Shown piece after piece: positions 10,801-25,800 of a stretch of 64,000 nucleotides of DNA (the first letter of the stretch is position 1; each line of letters starts with the position of its first letter). The stretch lies in NCBI RefSeq assembly GCF_000004195.4, contig NC_030683.2:70465764-70529763 (forward strand), given 5' to 3'. The stretch is from Xenopus tropicalis. Its lineage: Eukaryota > Chordata > Amphibia > Anura > Pipidae. The notes under the pieces were generated by a model that was given only the letters and a program-made list of their open reading frames with translations, was not told the DNA's origin and did no database searches. The translations under genes were made by a program, and so were the position numbers.

Positions 10801-13800
10801 TCGTCACACCAGAAGCACAGGTTGCTTTTTTACGGTGGAGGCAGTGAGGTTGTGATGGCAGATTATATTAATAACTTTTAAGTGTACCTGGGGTGATTTT
10901 TGAACAAGTATAATATCCAAGGCTATTGTGATACTAAAATCTACAATAAGTATTAATGTATGTATGTATAGTTTATGTATGTGAGTGTATAGATAGTTCG
11001 GTTTCGGTTTATATGTGTGCTCTGGGGTTTGCTTAACTATGTAACTATGGGTAATGATACCCACAACACATTAAAGGAAACATATCATATAAAATTCAGA
11101 ATGTACCAGTGAATTATACTTCTCTAGATATAGAAGGATTGTGCTTAAAAAAAGTTGTGTTTCAGACTTATTTATTGAGAAATTCCACTAAAACCTCAGT
11201 AGTCCCACCCACCTGTGCCACTTCCTGCTGGCTGAAGTATATTATGGTCATTTACAAAGTTAACCACTATGAAAAGATTTTGTCAAGGGCCCATTTATTT
11301 AGAACAGATTTTAAGACGAAAATGCATACATGCCGATCCCATGCCAATCCCTTGTACACAGATAGGTAAGGTAGGAGACTGTATTTTCTCAACTGGTTAA
11401 TATATAGCATTTGACTTTGAAACTCTGTACTATATTCTTCTGTTAGTTTTATTGGTCTTTATCATCGGTTCACAAAATTATTGCATGAAGGCCTCACAAT
11501 CCGAACATGCAAACACCTCACCCATGATATTTTTATTGGCAACATAAAGCTGAGCTGAAATTTCCTTTACCTTGTTAAGCTTTCTTATCTCGATCACTCA
11601 ATTTAAGTCTGTTACGGGCAATTACCAAATGCACACTGACGTATATGGTGTGATTACACATGCCAACAGCACTTTCAATTGCCGTAAGGGCTCAATATGT
11701 CCAAAGTGATTTAAACAGTAAGTTTCAGATAGTCTGAATTTTGAGAGTCTCAAGGTTAGAGAGGACTTTTAAATTATGAGAAAAAGAAAGGGGCATAATG
11801 GTATATGTTATATTTTTTCAGAATTTGAGTAAAAATAAGCATAATCCATGCCCTTATCCTTTCCCGCTTAGATTACTGCAATCTCCTACAAACCGACCTC
11901 CCAGACTCCCACCTGCAATCCATCTTAAACTCTGCTTCCAGGATCCTCCTTCTCTCTCCTAAGAGGGAACCTGCTTAGCCTCAATTAAGCTCTCTTAATT
12001 AAGCAAAGGATAGCTTACAAAATCCTTCTGCTGACATTCAAAGTCCTTTGCTCCTCACCACATTTCTTCACTGGTCTTCCTGCATGTTCCTGGTCGTCTC
12101 CTCCGCTCCTCTCAGAGCCTCTGTCTTTTTATACCATCCACACCCACTGCGCTCTCTCGTCTTAAACCTTTTCTATCTCGCTTCTCCTTACCTCTGGAAC
12201 TCTATCCCTGAATCTCTCCGTAGGGAACACTCATCCACTCTCTTTAAGATAAAACTCGGATACTACCTTTTCGAGCACTAAAACATTATTTTGCCCAGTC
12301 CTGTGCTTAAGGGCAAATGCCCATACCTAGTGCACTCTTACCTTCCAATTTGTGCCTGTATGTTACCCAACCACTTAGTCTGTAAGCTCTATGGGTCAGG
12401 GACCTCCTTCCTACTGTGTCTCATACCACATGGCACTTATTCCCTGTGTATTTACACTTATTTATTGTATTTATTATAACACTTGTCCTCCCTGTGTGTA
12501 ATTCTGTATATTGTAAGATTGTACATGGCTGCGTACCCTTGTGGCGCTTTATAAATTAAGTTATACATATATACATACATACATATATACATACATACAT
12601 ATGGGTTATAGTCACAAATGAAAACTTTACTGATGATTTCAGCATAAATGGTAAAATATATTGAGATAAGTTGTTCTGTACATGAAACATTACTTGACTT
12701 CCTTCATATTAATGGGATCAACATGGTGGAATGGTTTTAAAGAACCATGAATTGACATACCAGCAAATAGCTTCTTTTTTTTAAAGTAGATGTACTGGTT
12801 TGTATTGCAGTGTGTATCTTTTGCCCAAATAAAACTCTTTCCAAGCTCTGCAAAAAAGATAGTACATGTATTTTACATATCTAGTTGCTTTCTAAACATG
12901 ATGCAAGATTTACTAAATCAGTGGTAATTTACTCTTGACCAAGTCAAAAGCTTACTGAACTATCTATAGGACCACAACTATCCATTGGTTAGCACAGGGG
13001 GGTGAAACAGTCCTATTTGGCCTGCCAAATGAGTAGATCTTCATGCCTATAGGCCCTCCCGACTAGACATTCTGCTCATACTGTGTTGAATGGTATACTT
13101 GTGTGTACAGATTTTTTCAATAACATTATATAATGACACATTGTCATTTTTTTGTGGTAGTTAGGATATGTGTTACAAATTGTGACACAATAGAAGGCTT
13201 TTACAACAAGCTTACTGTTACTGCATGCTTATATACTGTATATTCTGGTATATGGGCAAGAGAAAAGTTCTTGAAGAGGCAGGAGTCTTTTGACATCACA
13301 GTATGCAAATATAAAATGTAATTTGTTATTCGTATAAAAGTTACTTGTTTGTTTCTAGTTGTTTGCCTGGAAAAATGTCTTATGTGTTTTTTTCTTCTGC
13401 TGATTGCCTCTTAGGATGGAAAGCAATAGCTTTTTTCGTCATTGTAATGGTCTGTTTTGGAATGTGCTGGTTCCTACGTGTGGAATATTATATACAAAGG
13501 TGAGCAAAGAAATTATTTCTTATGCTTTTCTGTAGAAATAAATGCTTCTAGAACTTCTAGAAACATAATATAATAATATTAATAATATAATAATAAAAAT
13601 AAATTATATTTACTTATTTATATCCATTTTGAAATAAATGTATTATTAAACAAATTATTGAACATATTATCTGTACTACTCTGTGCCTATGAGTAAACAT
13701 GCTTTAAAAGCCTTTTAAAAAAAAAAAAAAAAAAAATTTTCAGGAGAGCACTGTGCATATTTAATGTTATTACAATTTCAAGTTTCCCTTTATTTGTAAT

Positions 13801-16800
13801 AGGATAATTTGCAGGATAATTGACAATGGGGTTCATAAATAAAAATGAGTAAATATGCAAAAAAAGACCACACACACAGACTAATGGTCCCTGAGTTTGT
13901 TTGAAATCAGCTGAACTACCTTATCATACTGCTGTATGCATGGGCCATCAATTGCTCCTGCTACTCACAAGCGTTTCTGACACAAATGCAAGACAGCGGA
14001 AACAGAAAATGCAATCCAATCAAATCTTCTGCTTGTCATTTGTGTCCAGGACATCACTCCTTCGTTACACAAGCATTGCCCGTGAAAATATAGAAACTGG
14101 ATTGGATTGCATCTCCTGGTTGCCCTGGGAAGTGGGAAAACATAAGAAACGAAAAAAAAAAATAAGATAAAAAGTAATACGTGAGAATTCAAGAACACAA
14201 AAACCCCTAAATTAAAAAAAAAAATGTAAAAAATTGCACTAGAGTGGGACAGGGCAAGAAAAGAAGGGTCACAGGGTGGGTATGAAGTGCAAAAAATGAA
14301 CACAAACCATCATTAATGTAAAGCACTGTGTAACTTGCTGGTGCTCTTTAATTAAACAATGATGATGACTCGCGATACTCAGAAGCAATGTCCTGTATGC
14401 CTTCCTTATGACAGCAGATAAGATGTTGGTTTTGATTTTTTAAATCCAGCATGAGGTGCAGAGTACTGAAAGGCCTCTAACACAAAGTTCTGTCACCTTC
14501 GGTAATCTTATGCCAATTCTCATGTTCAGCCTAATGAAACTCTTGCCCAGTCAATCCAGCCCCCATGCTGCTCCTCTGCAGATGACTACCTCCTCCCTTG
14601 CTGTGTGCTAGCTCGATCATGCCTCCCATGTGGGTCACTAACTCACTGCTTCCTCCAAGTTGCTTCCCACCCTAATCTGTTGTGCCCTTGGCAGCCACCT
14701 CCTCTTCTTTTTTACCTTTAGTTGCAGCCCTGTGAATAAGAGTTATTTTGCTTTCAGGTCATATCCAAATGTCCATGAGATGTGTATTCCTGGTGATGTA
14801 GCATCCAAGGCAGAGATCCTGATTAGCAAGTGAGTACTACCAAATTACCATTCCTATAAAAATATCTAATATAGAGTACCAAACTTATATAGTATATTAT
14901 ATAGTATATTATCATTGATGCTTATAGATGCTAAATAGACATATTTTTTGTTTTAACCCACTCTACACTTTCTCATAATCCCCCCAAGTTAGAGCAAACT
15001 ACAATTCCACAGTGAATTTAAATCAAAACCGGAAACAACAGTCTACTGGGCTTCTAATGGTTAATCATCGCTTGTATTTTTGGTTACCCGTTGGTTATGA
15101 CTGAGTTGCTAGAACACAAGTATTAAGCAATAAATTGTGATCTTGGATGCCACCTTATCTGTAATAACCGTAATGTTAAGTAATCACTAAATGCGAGCTA
15201 GGATTTTTATCAGTGAACCATACATATCTATTTGGAAAGGTTGTTATAGTGATAAGGACTAAACAACACATATGTTATTAACCTGAATATAATCATGGTT
15301 CAGTCGTCAGAACAGGAAATAACAGTTTAACAAAGAACTGTGATGTTCGATGACAGCTGGTTTGTTAAACAATAAATGTGAATGATAAGTTATGACAAAT
15401 TGTTGGCAAAACTTTTATTAGTAAAAAGTTGATATATGCCAACATATAAATGCTTTTAGTCTGAATCAGTTACCTCTTTTATCTTGCGTGATATTGTTAT
15501 TGCTTCATCAAAGTATAAAGACATTTTTTCCTTTTCATAATTAACAGTTATCTGTTTTGTATCAATACAGTATATATATTGACTTGAAGAGAATATTATA
15601 TTTGAGCTTTATATTACCTTATATTTGAGTGGGAGAATGGATTTTTATCACTAACCACTAACTCATCCCCCTTGTTCCTTGTTTTCAATTCCTGGCATTG
15701 TAGTATTTTTATGGAAAATAATGTATCCCTTACTATAATAAGGATATTAGAAGTCATTGTGGGTGGCTTGTGACCATCTGTAAAGGTTGTGAAGGTGACT
15801 TCCAATATTCAGCAATTCAGTATCCATTATAATTTACAAGTTGTAACAAACAAAACCAAGTTTTCTTCTCCAGTCCTAGAAACAGACCTTATCGTTTACT
15901 GCTAAATCTCTGTAACAACCCTCTTACTGGGATATCATGCCATACCCCCCCATCAGCATATTAAAATAACTGGGCAGCAATCTCCTGTTCCTTCTCAAGG
16001 TTTCCCCTATTTTTTTTCCAATGGAGGACAGTGACTCAGATGTGCCGTTAAAGGTCGTAAAATGTTTTCTGACTGCATTTTTACAGAGAATTATACAGTG
16101 TAACATTGCTTCAGGCACCAGGGGGAAATGACTGTTCTGCTGTTTGGTACCCATGGTTCCTTTGAATTACAGGTATGGGACCTGTTATCCAGAATGCTCG
16201 GGACCTGGGGTTTTCTGGATAAGGGATCTTTCCGTAATTTGGATCTCCATAACTTAAGTTTGTCAAAGATCATTTAAATATTGAATAAACCCAGTAGGAT
16301 TGTTTTGCCCCTATAAGGATTAATTATATCTCAGTTGGGATCAAGTATAAGGTTCTGTTTTAGTATTACAGAGAAAAAGGAAATCATTTTTAAAAATTAG
16401 AATTATTTGCTTATAATGGAGTCTACGGGAGATGGCCTTTCCATAATTCGGAACTTTCTGGATAACGGGTTTCTGGATAAGGGATCCCATATCTGTACTA
16501 GACTTTGAGCAAAGCTTGTGCATATATTCTATTGGAAACATGTAAGAAATTATTTGTTAGTGCCTTTACTTTCTCTTCTTTCCACAGTTACTCAAGGGAT
16601 CATCCTGTCTTCCTACAACTGAGTGATTATTTTTGGGTTAAAAACCAATCTAAATACCGTCTGCCATATGGCACATATGGAAGTGGTAAGATGGCAAATA
16701 TTCTGCTGTGCATTTTCAGTAAATATGGTTGTCTGGATTTGTCTTGCCGTCGCCTCCATTGGCGCCCCCCCCCCCCCCATGTGCATGCGCGAACACGCGG

Positions 16801-19800
16801 CCACCCCGTGCCCCCCCCGGCTGCGAGCGCAAGTGCGCGTGTGCAAACATTTAAAGTCCCATACGGAGCAGTGGGGAGAGGTCCCCATTGCTCCATATGG
16901 GAGCCAAATGTACAAATTATTTTGCGGCGGGGCCCCTAAACTTGTGCCGCCCTAGGCCCGGGCCTTTGTGGCCTCACCACAAATCCGGGCCTGTGCATAG
17001 TAATAATAATTCTTCTGATTGCAATGGTGCATAGAGTGAAGTGCTACAGGCTGATCAGCCAAGTCTGATAAGCCTCAGCTGGATAATCACTAACCGTTAA
17101 ACCCCAGGGTTTCCTCAATGAGAGAGACACAGAAAGCATGGTCTGAGACTGTCAATTAAGAGGTCTGTAAACCCTTTCACCCATTTGTAATAAAAGTTTG
17201 CCCAAGAGCAGTAACCCATTCAGGTGTGTTTCCGTCATGCCCCCCTCCCCGTTCTTAGATTTTTTGTGTCAGAGGGGGGCGAGCGGGGCCGCTAGTGCAA
17301 CACTGCACTAGAGGAGCAATGGCCTTTTGCTGCCCCTGCTAATTTCAGGGGCACTGCCGCCTGAGGCGATTTTCACCTTATTACCCCTGAATCTATGGCA
17401 ACCAATAAGATGTTTGATTTTAAACAGGTGACCACAAAGTTTTACCTGCTGATTGTTTGCTATGGGTTACTGTTCCCGGGAAAACATAGTGGGGCTCATT
17501 TATCAACACTGCGCAAATTTGCCCATGGGCAGTAACCCATAGCAACCAATCAGTGATCGCCTTTTTTCAGCCAGCTGCATGTAGAACAATAAAGGCAATA
17601 ATTTGATTGGTTGCTATAGGTTACTGCCCATAGGCAAATTTGCCCAGTGTTGATGAATGGCGGTGCCTTTTATTACATATGGGGGAAAGTGTTTTTGTGC
17701 AATTTACTTCTGCTGATGAAAGCTATTTTTGTTGCTTTGATCTGTTTATGGAAACAGCTTTTGATTTTTATCTACTCCCGCTGGCTGAAGAAAAAGCCAT
17801 TTTTCTTTAAGAGACTTTTGCTTTCGTGACATTTACTTTGAAGGAACATATAATAATGCAGTAAGTCTTTATATCCTGATAACATTTTATATAGCTAGTA
17901 GCAGTAGCATTATGTCTAGTAAAGTCAATAAAAAGCAAATAAAAATATTTCATGACGGCATAATGAAACTTACGCAAGACATAGACACACATATGATCAA
18001 GGCACACCAGCTCAGAACTATAAAATTAACTTTTATTATGCTTACTTTAAAATCATTATCTAAAAAATACACACAAATAAGAAAAAGAGGAAAAATAAAA
18101 CAAAGAATAACCTTATGTCTGTATAGAAGTATCTATAAACTTAGAGAAGTTGAAAAGTTGCTAACTTAATAGCTAAATTGTAGATATACTTTAGAATAGA
18201 CAAACTGCTACATTATTAAAATGTAGCAATTTGAGAAACATTAGCGTGTACTGAGAGGAAGGTGCTCAATTAGTTTCAAATCTTACTTCCCTCTCTCAAG
18301 ACTCGAAAATGGTTGCGCTGCTTTTGCTTATTAGCAATGTTTAACTATTTGTTTACCACAACCACAAGTAAATAAATAAAAAACGAAATGAACATAAGAT
18401 AAGTATTTAACATTAATTAGAAAGTTTGTTTTTCACAATTATATTATTATAAATTATTTACAATTCCCAGAGGTAAGTATCCGCTGCATATCAGTCGGTA
18501 TACTAGCGGGAGGAGAATCACTGGACTCCGTTTTAGCTGGTGGATATTTAACATAGGACACATTCACCTATGGTTCAAATGGTAACACTGGGTTGGTCAT
18601 TTGAAATTGCCTGCTTTACACCGTGTGGATCATATGGGCTGCTATTACACACTGTTCGCAGCTACACAGGCGCTTTGTATATATATTTCAGTTTACGATC
18701 GTGATGCACATAAGAGGGACGTACCTACAACTCACGACGTTACCTCAGCATTCACTCAAATGCGCCTACTATTTCCCATAGCTCAAGCCTTATCAAACAT
18801 AGTGTCCACCTTTGACTAATAACTATGAACCTCCCCAGTTAGAACCTAGATAGTGCGTCCTTTAAATTCCCATCAGCGGTCCGAAGCAACGCCGCTTCAG
18901 GTTGATATATAGATTTCCTTACTGAAGAAATCCCCAGGCTTTGCTATTAACTATCAGATCTAATTAAATCATACTTGCCAACGCATCAATCCTGCAATCA
19001 TTAACAGCTTAGTGGGTCTGGAAAGTAATTCACTTGGGAATTGGAAACAAGATGAGAGCAAAAATGCATATAAACTACTTGTTCTAACCGGGTGTGCAAT
19101 CCCCGAATCTCGTTATGCTTTTTTTGGACGCCTAGTTTTTAGTCTTGCCAACAGAGATCTCTGAGTGTCTGCCGGCACTCAGTACCAATTTACATATACA
19201 CAACTCCCAAATTTACCTTCCACAGTCAAAAGTTAGCAGGTAGCCTCAACGCTATACCCACTGCTTGTTTAACAACACAGTGTCTACTCCCCAGACCCGC
19301 TATGTTTGTATGACGGCGCGGATAGTTATCAACAGATGTTTGTAAGTAGCTAGCAGCACTCTGTGCCAATTAATTTTAGCGATATCTAATTCACTCCCTC
19401 CTAGAGATTAACGAGAAGGCCCCGCACTATATATACTGATTTCTTCCACGGGACTCACTGCCACTTGCAGGGTTCCCACCACGCTACAATTATTATACTA
19501 CTAAACTCTACAATTTACTGACTCTCACAGTCACTAAGATAAAATATTAATGCTCTAACAAGGTTCTCATTGTCTTGTGCCTACTACCATGACAGGATTA
19601 CCTCGGCACAAGACCACACAGACATAAGGTTTAAAACGCCGACGCGTGTTTCGCAATCAAGCTTTTTCAAGGCAATCACTTGTAAACTCCATTTCTACCA
19701 TTTCTACCACAATATCTTTTATTGCGTTCAAAAATCCTGGCTATAGCAATACGTCCAATTCATATCTGTATATTAATAAGGTCCTTTATTTTTGACCTAT

Positions 19801-22800
19801 TGGAAATTAATATAAAAAGGATCTTGAGTTCATATTCTTATTGTGTTCTGACAATTAAAATGTACAACATAATCAGCTATATCTGTTAATTAATTTTAAC
19901 TGTGAGATTTTATGGACAATAATATTAAAACGTCTAACATGTAATGATGATAATTCTTATCAATGGTTATATAATCATTAAAAATTTGTTTACATAGAGT
20001 GTCATAAATTAATGAATGTTATATATTTGTGTGGGATAACCATTTGTGATAGTGACGTGTTCAAAAACATGTGTGAAACAGGTATATCCAAGAGAAGATC
20101 TTCTCGTCATTAATAAAAGTGCTAAATGTGATTGCAAATTGCACACTTACTAATAAAATTAAATTTACTAGAAATAAATGAGAAATATAATGAGAAAGTG
20201 AATATTTATCAAGTGTAAATTACCAATAGGACAGCGGTATTACATATATCAAATGGTATGATTATCACAAGAGTATTTTGCTGTGTAAGTGCTATATATA
20301 ATTATTTGTGAGTGTGATGAAAATTAGAGTAAAGTGCAAAGATTCTATACTGGTTAACAACCTTGATTCCTATGCATGTTCCATTCCCCAGAACTTTAAC
20401 TTTCCCGGGTTGGCATTATGGTAAGTTAGAAAATGACTAGCTACTGTACTTATGATTTTGTTTTTCTTTAAATACTCTCTAGCAGTGTTGAGGATGCTAA
20501 CATGCTGTTGTATTCTCTTATTCAATGATTGTGTTGTCATCCCTATATATTGTTTACTACAGGGACACTTACATTTGGAGTTTTACAATTTATATAATCA
20601 TTGACATGATGTGCATAACCAAAACGATCCCTAAAAATATCTTGACTTTTAACCATATTACAGGATACGCAATTCCCGCGTTTAAAAGTCCCCTTTGCCG
20701 GAGGTTGGCATTTTCTGTTTACAAAGTGACTCCTAGTTAGGTGATCTTTCAGATTTTGACATCTTCTGTAACAGAAAGATACCTTCTCAGGCAAAAGGGA
20801 TTGTAATACATTATATAGCTTTAAGAAGGGGCTGGATGGATTCTTAGCAAGTGAGGGAATACACGGTTATGGGAGATAGCTCTTAGTACAAGTTGATCCA
20901 GGGACTGGTCCGATTGCCATCTTGGAGTCAGGAAGGAATTTTTTCCCCTCTGAGGCAAATTAGAGAGGCTTCAGATGGGGTTTTTTGCCTTCCTCTGGAT
21001 CAACTTGTAGTTAGGCAGGTTAGGTATAGGCATTATGGTTGAACTTGATGGACGTATGTCTTTTTTCAACCCAACTTACTATGTTACTATGTTACTATGT
21101 AAGTCAGGATCTTGGCGTACTATGGGCCAGAACTCATATATTATTTGCTGTACTTTCTGTGTATGTGGACCAAAGGTAGTAACAAATCTTATCTGCTATT
21201 CTTCTTGAGTCCTAATCGGCTTTGTTTTCAAAAGTTGTTCCCTGTTTGTAGTTACTGCTCTATGGTAGGCTTGCTTTAATATCCTATTAGGATAACCTCT
21301 ATTCTTCAATCTAGTTTTAAGTTGTTTAGATCTTAGTCGAAAGGTTTCAAGGGAAGTCTGTAAAGACTTTTTAACTGTATTTTTATGGTGACTGTCATAG
21401 TGCAATATCGTATTAGTTGCTCTTTCCTTTCTGTACAGATCAGTTACTAAATCCAAATTTTCATCAATGGTTACCATAAGGTCCAAAAAGGCCACTGCCT
21501 TCTGTGATGTGTTTTTGGTAAGTCGAATATTTAAATTATTGGTATTCAAGATAGTACAAAAATCATTCAGTAAATTTAATGGCCCCTCCCACCGGTATTT
21601 GCCTTGAAAAAGCTTGATTGCGAAACGCGCGTCGGCGTTTTAAACCTTATGTCTGTGTGGTCTTGTGCCGAGGTAATCCTGTCATGGTAGTAGGCACAAG
21701 ACAATGAGAACCTTGTTAGAGCATTAATATTTTATCTTAGTGACTGTGAGAGTCAGTAAATTGTAGAGTTTAGTAGTATAATAATTGTAGCGTGGTGGGA
21801 ACCCTGCAAGTGGCAGTGAGTCCCGTGGAAGAAATCAGTATATATAGTGCGGGGCCTTCTCGTTAATCTCTAGGAGGGAGTGAATTAGATATCGCTAAAA
21901 TTAATTGGCACAGAGTGCTGCTAGCTACTTACAAAAATCTGTTGATAACTATCCGCGCCGTCATACAAACATAGCGGGGTCTGGGGAGTAGACACTGTGT
22001 TGTTGAACAAGCAGTGGGTATAGCGTTGAGGCTACCTGCTAACTTTTGACTGTGGAAGGTAAATTTGGGAGTTGTGTATATGTAAATTGGTACTGAGTGC
22101 CGGCAGACACTCAGAGATCTCTGTTGGTAAGACTAAAAACTAGTCTGAAACTGAAATATATATACTGTACAAAGCGCCTGTGTAGCTGCGAACAGTGTGT
22201 AATAGCAGCCCATATGATCCTCACGGTGTAAAGCAGGCAATTTCAAATGACCGACCCAGTGTTGCCATTTGAACCATAGGTGAATGTGTCCTATTTTTTA
22301 TAATGTGTGTATTTTTTAGATAATGATTTTAAAGTAAGCATAATAAAAGTTAATTTTATAGTTCTAAACTGGTGTGCTTTGATCATATGTGAGTCTATGT
22401 CTTACGTAAATTATACTAACTATATACATACAAGTGCACCCAGGGATAAAACTATAGTGCGAGGTTAATTGTATCACTATTCTGATGACATAATGAAAGC
22501 ATCCTCCAGAAGTCTATAAAGGAGTCTGGAACTGAATTAGGAGAAACGTTTACCTCTTTGAATTTAATTTGGCCCACTTTCACTGTTACAGAAGGGAAGA
22601 TGCTTTATTTCCATCTATTGCTTTTTGGCTGTTTAAGCCTTAGTCCAGGGGTACATGTGGTTTTATACGTCAGGGTTCCACTATCTTCCGCCCTTTCTGT
22701 GGGAGAGGGTATCCCATTATCTCCACTGGGTATCAATATGAGCTGAGAAACTGCACTGCGTGCCACTAGCCCTAGGCACACACAAAGTCAAGTGAATAAT

Positions 22801-25800
22801 CCAATTCAATCAGAGTCAGGTTGTGTAGTGACCATATTTTGTGTTTATATTAACGTTGGCACCTGTCTCGTTTTCTCTGGGGCTGTCCAGTTCAAAACTC
22901 TCTTGGTTTCCTCTGTCTAGGTTTTCTCTAATATCCAGACATGTCTGTGCTGGGACATCCAGGCCCATGCTGAATCCCCTCCCCCCTTTACATCACAACC
23001 CCTCCCCCCTTTACATCACAACATCATCTCTCTGCCTCTGATGTCATCCCCCACACCTAGGACATCATCACTCCACCACCTTTACATCACTGTCCTGTTT
23101 TAGAAAACCAAAATGGTGGCAACCCTACAGTTTTTTGTTTGTTTTTTGAAAGTTTGATATTTGCTAATTCCCTTTCTACTCATTTACAGTTACTTTAGTA
23201 CTTGCCAGTATATTCCTGCTGAATAATATAATCTACCTTCTCTTTGACAGAGGAGCTGCTAATTAAATTTCTCGCTCTCACAAATCGCTACCATGTACCA
23301 GAGGATATCAAACGGTAAGGCCTCAAGTCCTGTCCTGCCATAATCCAACATTTTAGCATTAAAGGGGTTTAGTTACATGGTTAATTTAATTGATCATCCA
23401 GCATATATATATACAGGTATATAGTCCCAAAGAAGGATCACTCACACTAAAGAATATAGATTGTCTGCCTTGGTGCTACTAATCGGGTATACCGGGTAAT
23501 TTAGTGTTTTACTGCCATTTATTTTGTTTTATAGTTTTTATATGGTATTATTTGTATGATATATATTTATATTATTTTGCCCAAATCTTGCATTTATTGT
23601 TGTTGAACCCATTAACCAGTTTTTTTAACTGTTCTCCAATTTATTAGTATGATGTAGACCAGGGATCCCCAACCTTTTATACCCGTGAGCCAAATTTAAA
23701 TGGAAAAATTGTTGGGGAGCAACACAAGCATGAAAAATGTTCCTGCGGTGCCAATAAGAGCTATAATTGGCTACTTAATAGACCCTATGTTGACTGGCAG
23801 CCTACAGAAGGCTCTGTTTGGCATTATGCTTGGTTTTTATGCAACCAAAACTTGCCCAAAAGCCAGGAATTCAAAAATGAGCACCTGCTTTGAGGCCACT
23901 GAGAGCAACATCCAAAGGGTTGGAGAGCAACAGTGACATTGACAGTGTAGACAGTGACATTTTAGAAAAAACTTTCAGTTGGTCTATATTTTAGGGGGTT
24001 TTAAGTTATTTTACATTTTGTTCTGCAGCTCTCTACCTTTTGTCATGGCAGCAAATGCCATATGTCTCTGTATTTCAGGCTGCGATGCCGGAGGTGTGTG
24101 GTTGTTGGCAATGGGCACCAACTAAAAAACAGTTCATTGGGAGAAACCATTAATAAATATGATGTTGTGATCAGGTAAGAATGTTCTGGTTTGCATATGG
24201 CTTGTCCCTTTTTTTTATCAATAGACAATTTTTTTCTGTGCAAGCAGTATATAAATTAATAAGTGCCAGCAATGACACCAGTAGGGTGTTTTTAATAAAG
24301 ATATAACTGGGGAACCCAGAATGTTTTTAGCCCCTGTAGGTTTTTTCCATTTAGTTGCTATGGGTTACGTCTCCACCTTAAAATGTACACTTGCTTTGTA
24401 AATTCTTATGTGTTGGGACAAAAATCTTTATACTGTGACCAGGGCAAGTGTGTGTGTATGTATCTTAGGAACTACTTCATTTGCAAGTGCAGTTCTAGAT
24501 ATAAGTATGGATCCATGCAGGTGGTTCAAAGTTTTATAATTTTTTTTTTTTTCTGCAAATGCATATCATTAAGCCACAAAGCTTGTCATTCCCTAGCTTT
24601 CTGGTTTTTTTTTTACAGTTATCTTATTTACAGTTACCAGGGCTGTGGAGTCGAGGAGTCGGAGGCAATTTTGGGTACCTGGAGTCGGAGTCGGCAAAAA
24701 ATGAACCGACTCCGACTCCTACTAAATTTAAATGGGAATAAAAAAAAAAAATAAAGCAAGTTTAAATGTCCCAATTCACAGACAGTCATAATTAATTACT
24801 TCTCTGCTATAAGAATAAAGTCCAATGCAGAGCCAGTAGTTCTGTGGTTAAATGACATGTATGTCATTCCTTTCCTTCAATGAATGTATAAAATACATTA
24901 GCATATTAAAAACAGAGGAGTCGGAGTCGGAAGTATCAGAAACTGAGGAGTCGGAGTCGAAGAATTTATCTACCTACTCCACAGCCCTGACAGTTACTAG
25001 GTTTTGTTCACATTTTCCCGTGCTGGTATCAGTCTATTGGATATTTCTGTCTTGGTCCTGGCTGGTTATTTGTCTGGCTTTAAGTTCTACTTTGTTTTTA
25101 GTAATAGGACAGTCATATATTTGTCTTTATGTTTATATGTATTTCAAAAATGACATGAAAACCAGATACAGTACTTCCTTAAAGAAGAAGGAAAGGTAAA
25201 AACCGAGTAAGCTTTATCAAAAAGGTCTATGTAAATACAGCCATAAACACTTACAGAAATGCTGCTCTGTGTCCTCAATAAAAAAACAACAACATTTCTT
25301 TCCTTTTATTCTGTATACATGAGCACCTGTGTCAGACTTACTGCTTTTAGAAAACTCCTTCAGGGCAAGGCACGAGTCTGCTCAATTTTCTCCTCTCTCC
25401 CCCTTCCTTCTTCTAATCCCCCTCCCATCTCTTCTCTTCCAACTGTGCTGTAATCTGAGCTACCAGCAGATAGAGCTGCAGCATGGAAGTTACTGAGACC
25501 ATGCTAAAATGGCAGCTGCAATCTTAAAAGAACAGAAAGAACTTGTAGAGCTGTTTACTTAGTGTGTAAAGCTTTCTGCAGAAAAAACATAGTGTTCTAG
25601 CTTGCACTATTGTGGCTAACCTATTGGCACTAAAAGGCCTTTCCTTCTCCTTTAAGCACTAAAAGGAGTGCTCAGAGAAGTGACTAACAGCTCTATTTTT
25701 TTTTACTCTGTAAGTCTTGTTTGTGAAAGTATTGCAAGACCCCTATTTGCTATAAAGTATTGTAAAGTGCTCCTTAATGTGCTGTTGCTATATAAATAAA

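Larger units (their letters stand above)
17969..22488 (-). mobile_element. Penelope-like element with inverted LTR-like arms
   Basis: The left arm (17969-19672) and right arm (21601-22425) are inverted copies: GATCAAGGCACACCAG matches 22366-22381, CGCAGCTACACAGGCGC matches 22172-22188, and GGTTTAAAACGCCGACGCG matches 21627-21645. The right arm lacks two segments present in the left. Between them are PLE protein remnants on the minus strand. CATAATGAAA at 17959-17968 and 22489-22498 may be the target duplication. Inverted terminal arms are known in PLEs. Confidence 0.75.

Noticed and set aside
13416..13499. Start codon at 13416 as the st3gal4 initiator
   Set aside because: This frame gives Met-Glu-Ser-Asn-Ser-Phe, not the hydrophobic anchor, and joined to exon 3 it stops at TGA within seven codons. 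The frame starting Trp-Lys fits the family and the phases.
16505..16955. Long frame starting before exon 4 and running past its donor
   Set aside because: Only 16588-16685 matches ST3GAL4. The rest is intron and a hAT MITE, which also gives mirror frames on the minus strand.
24383..25199. Glu/Ser-rich frames ([12 protein letters not shown])
   Set aside because: They come from GAGTCGGAGTCGG repeats of a hAT MITE bounded by an 8-bp duplication.
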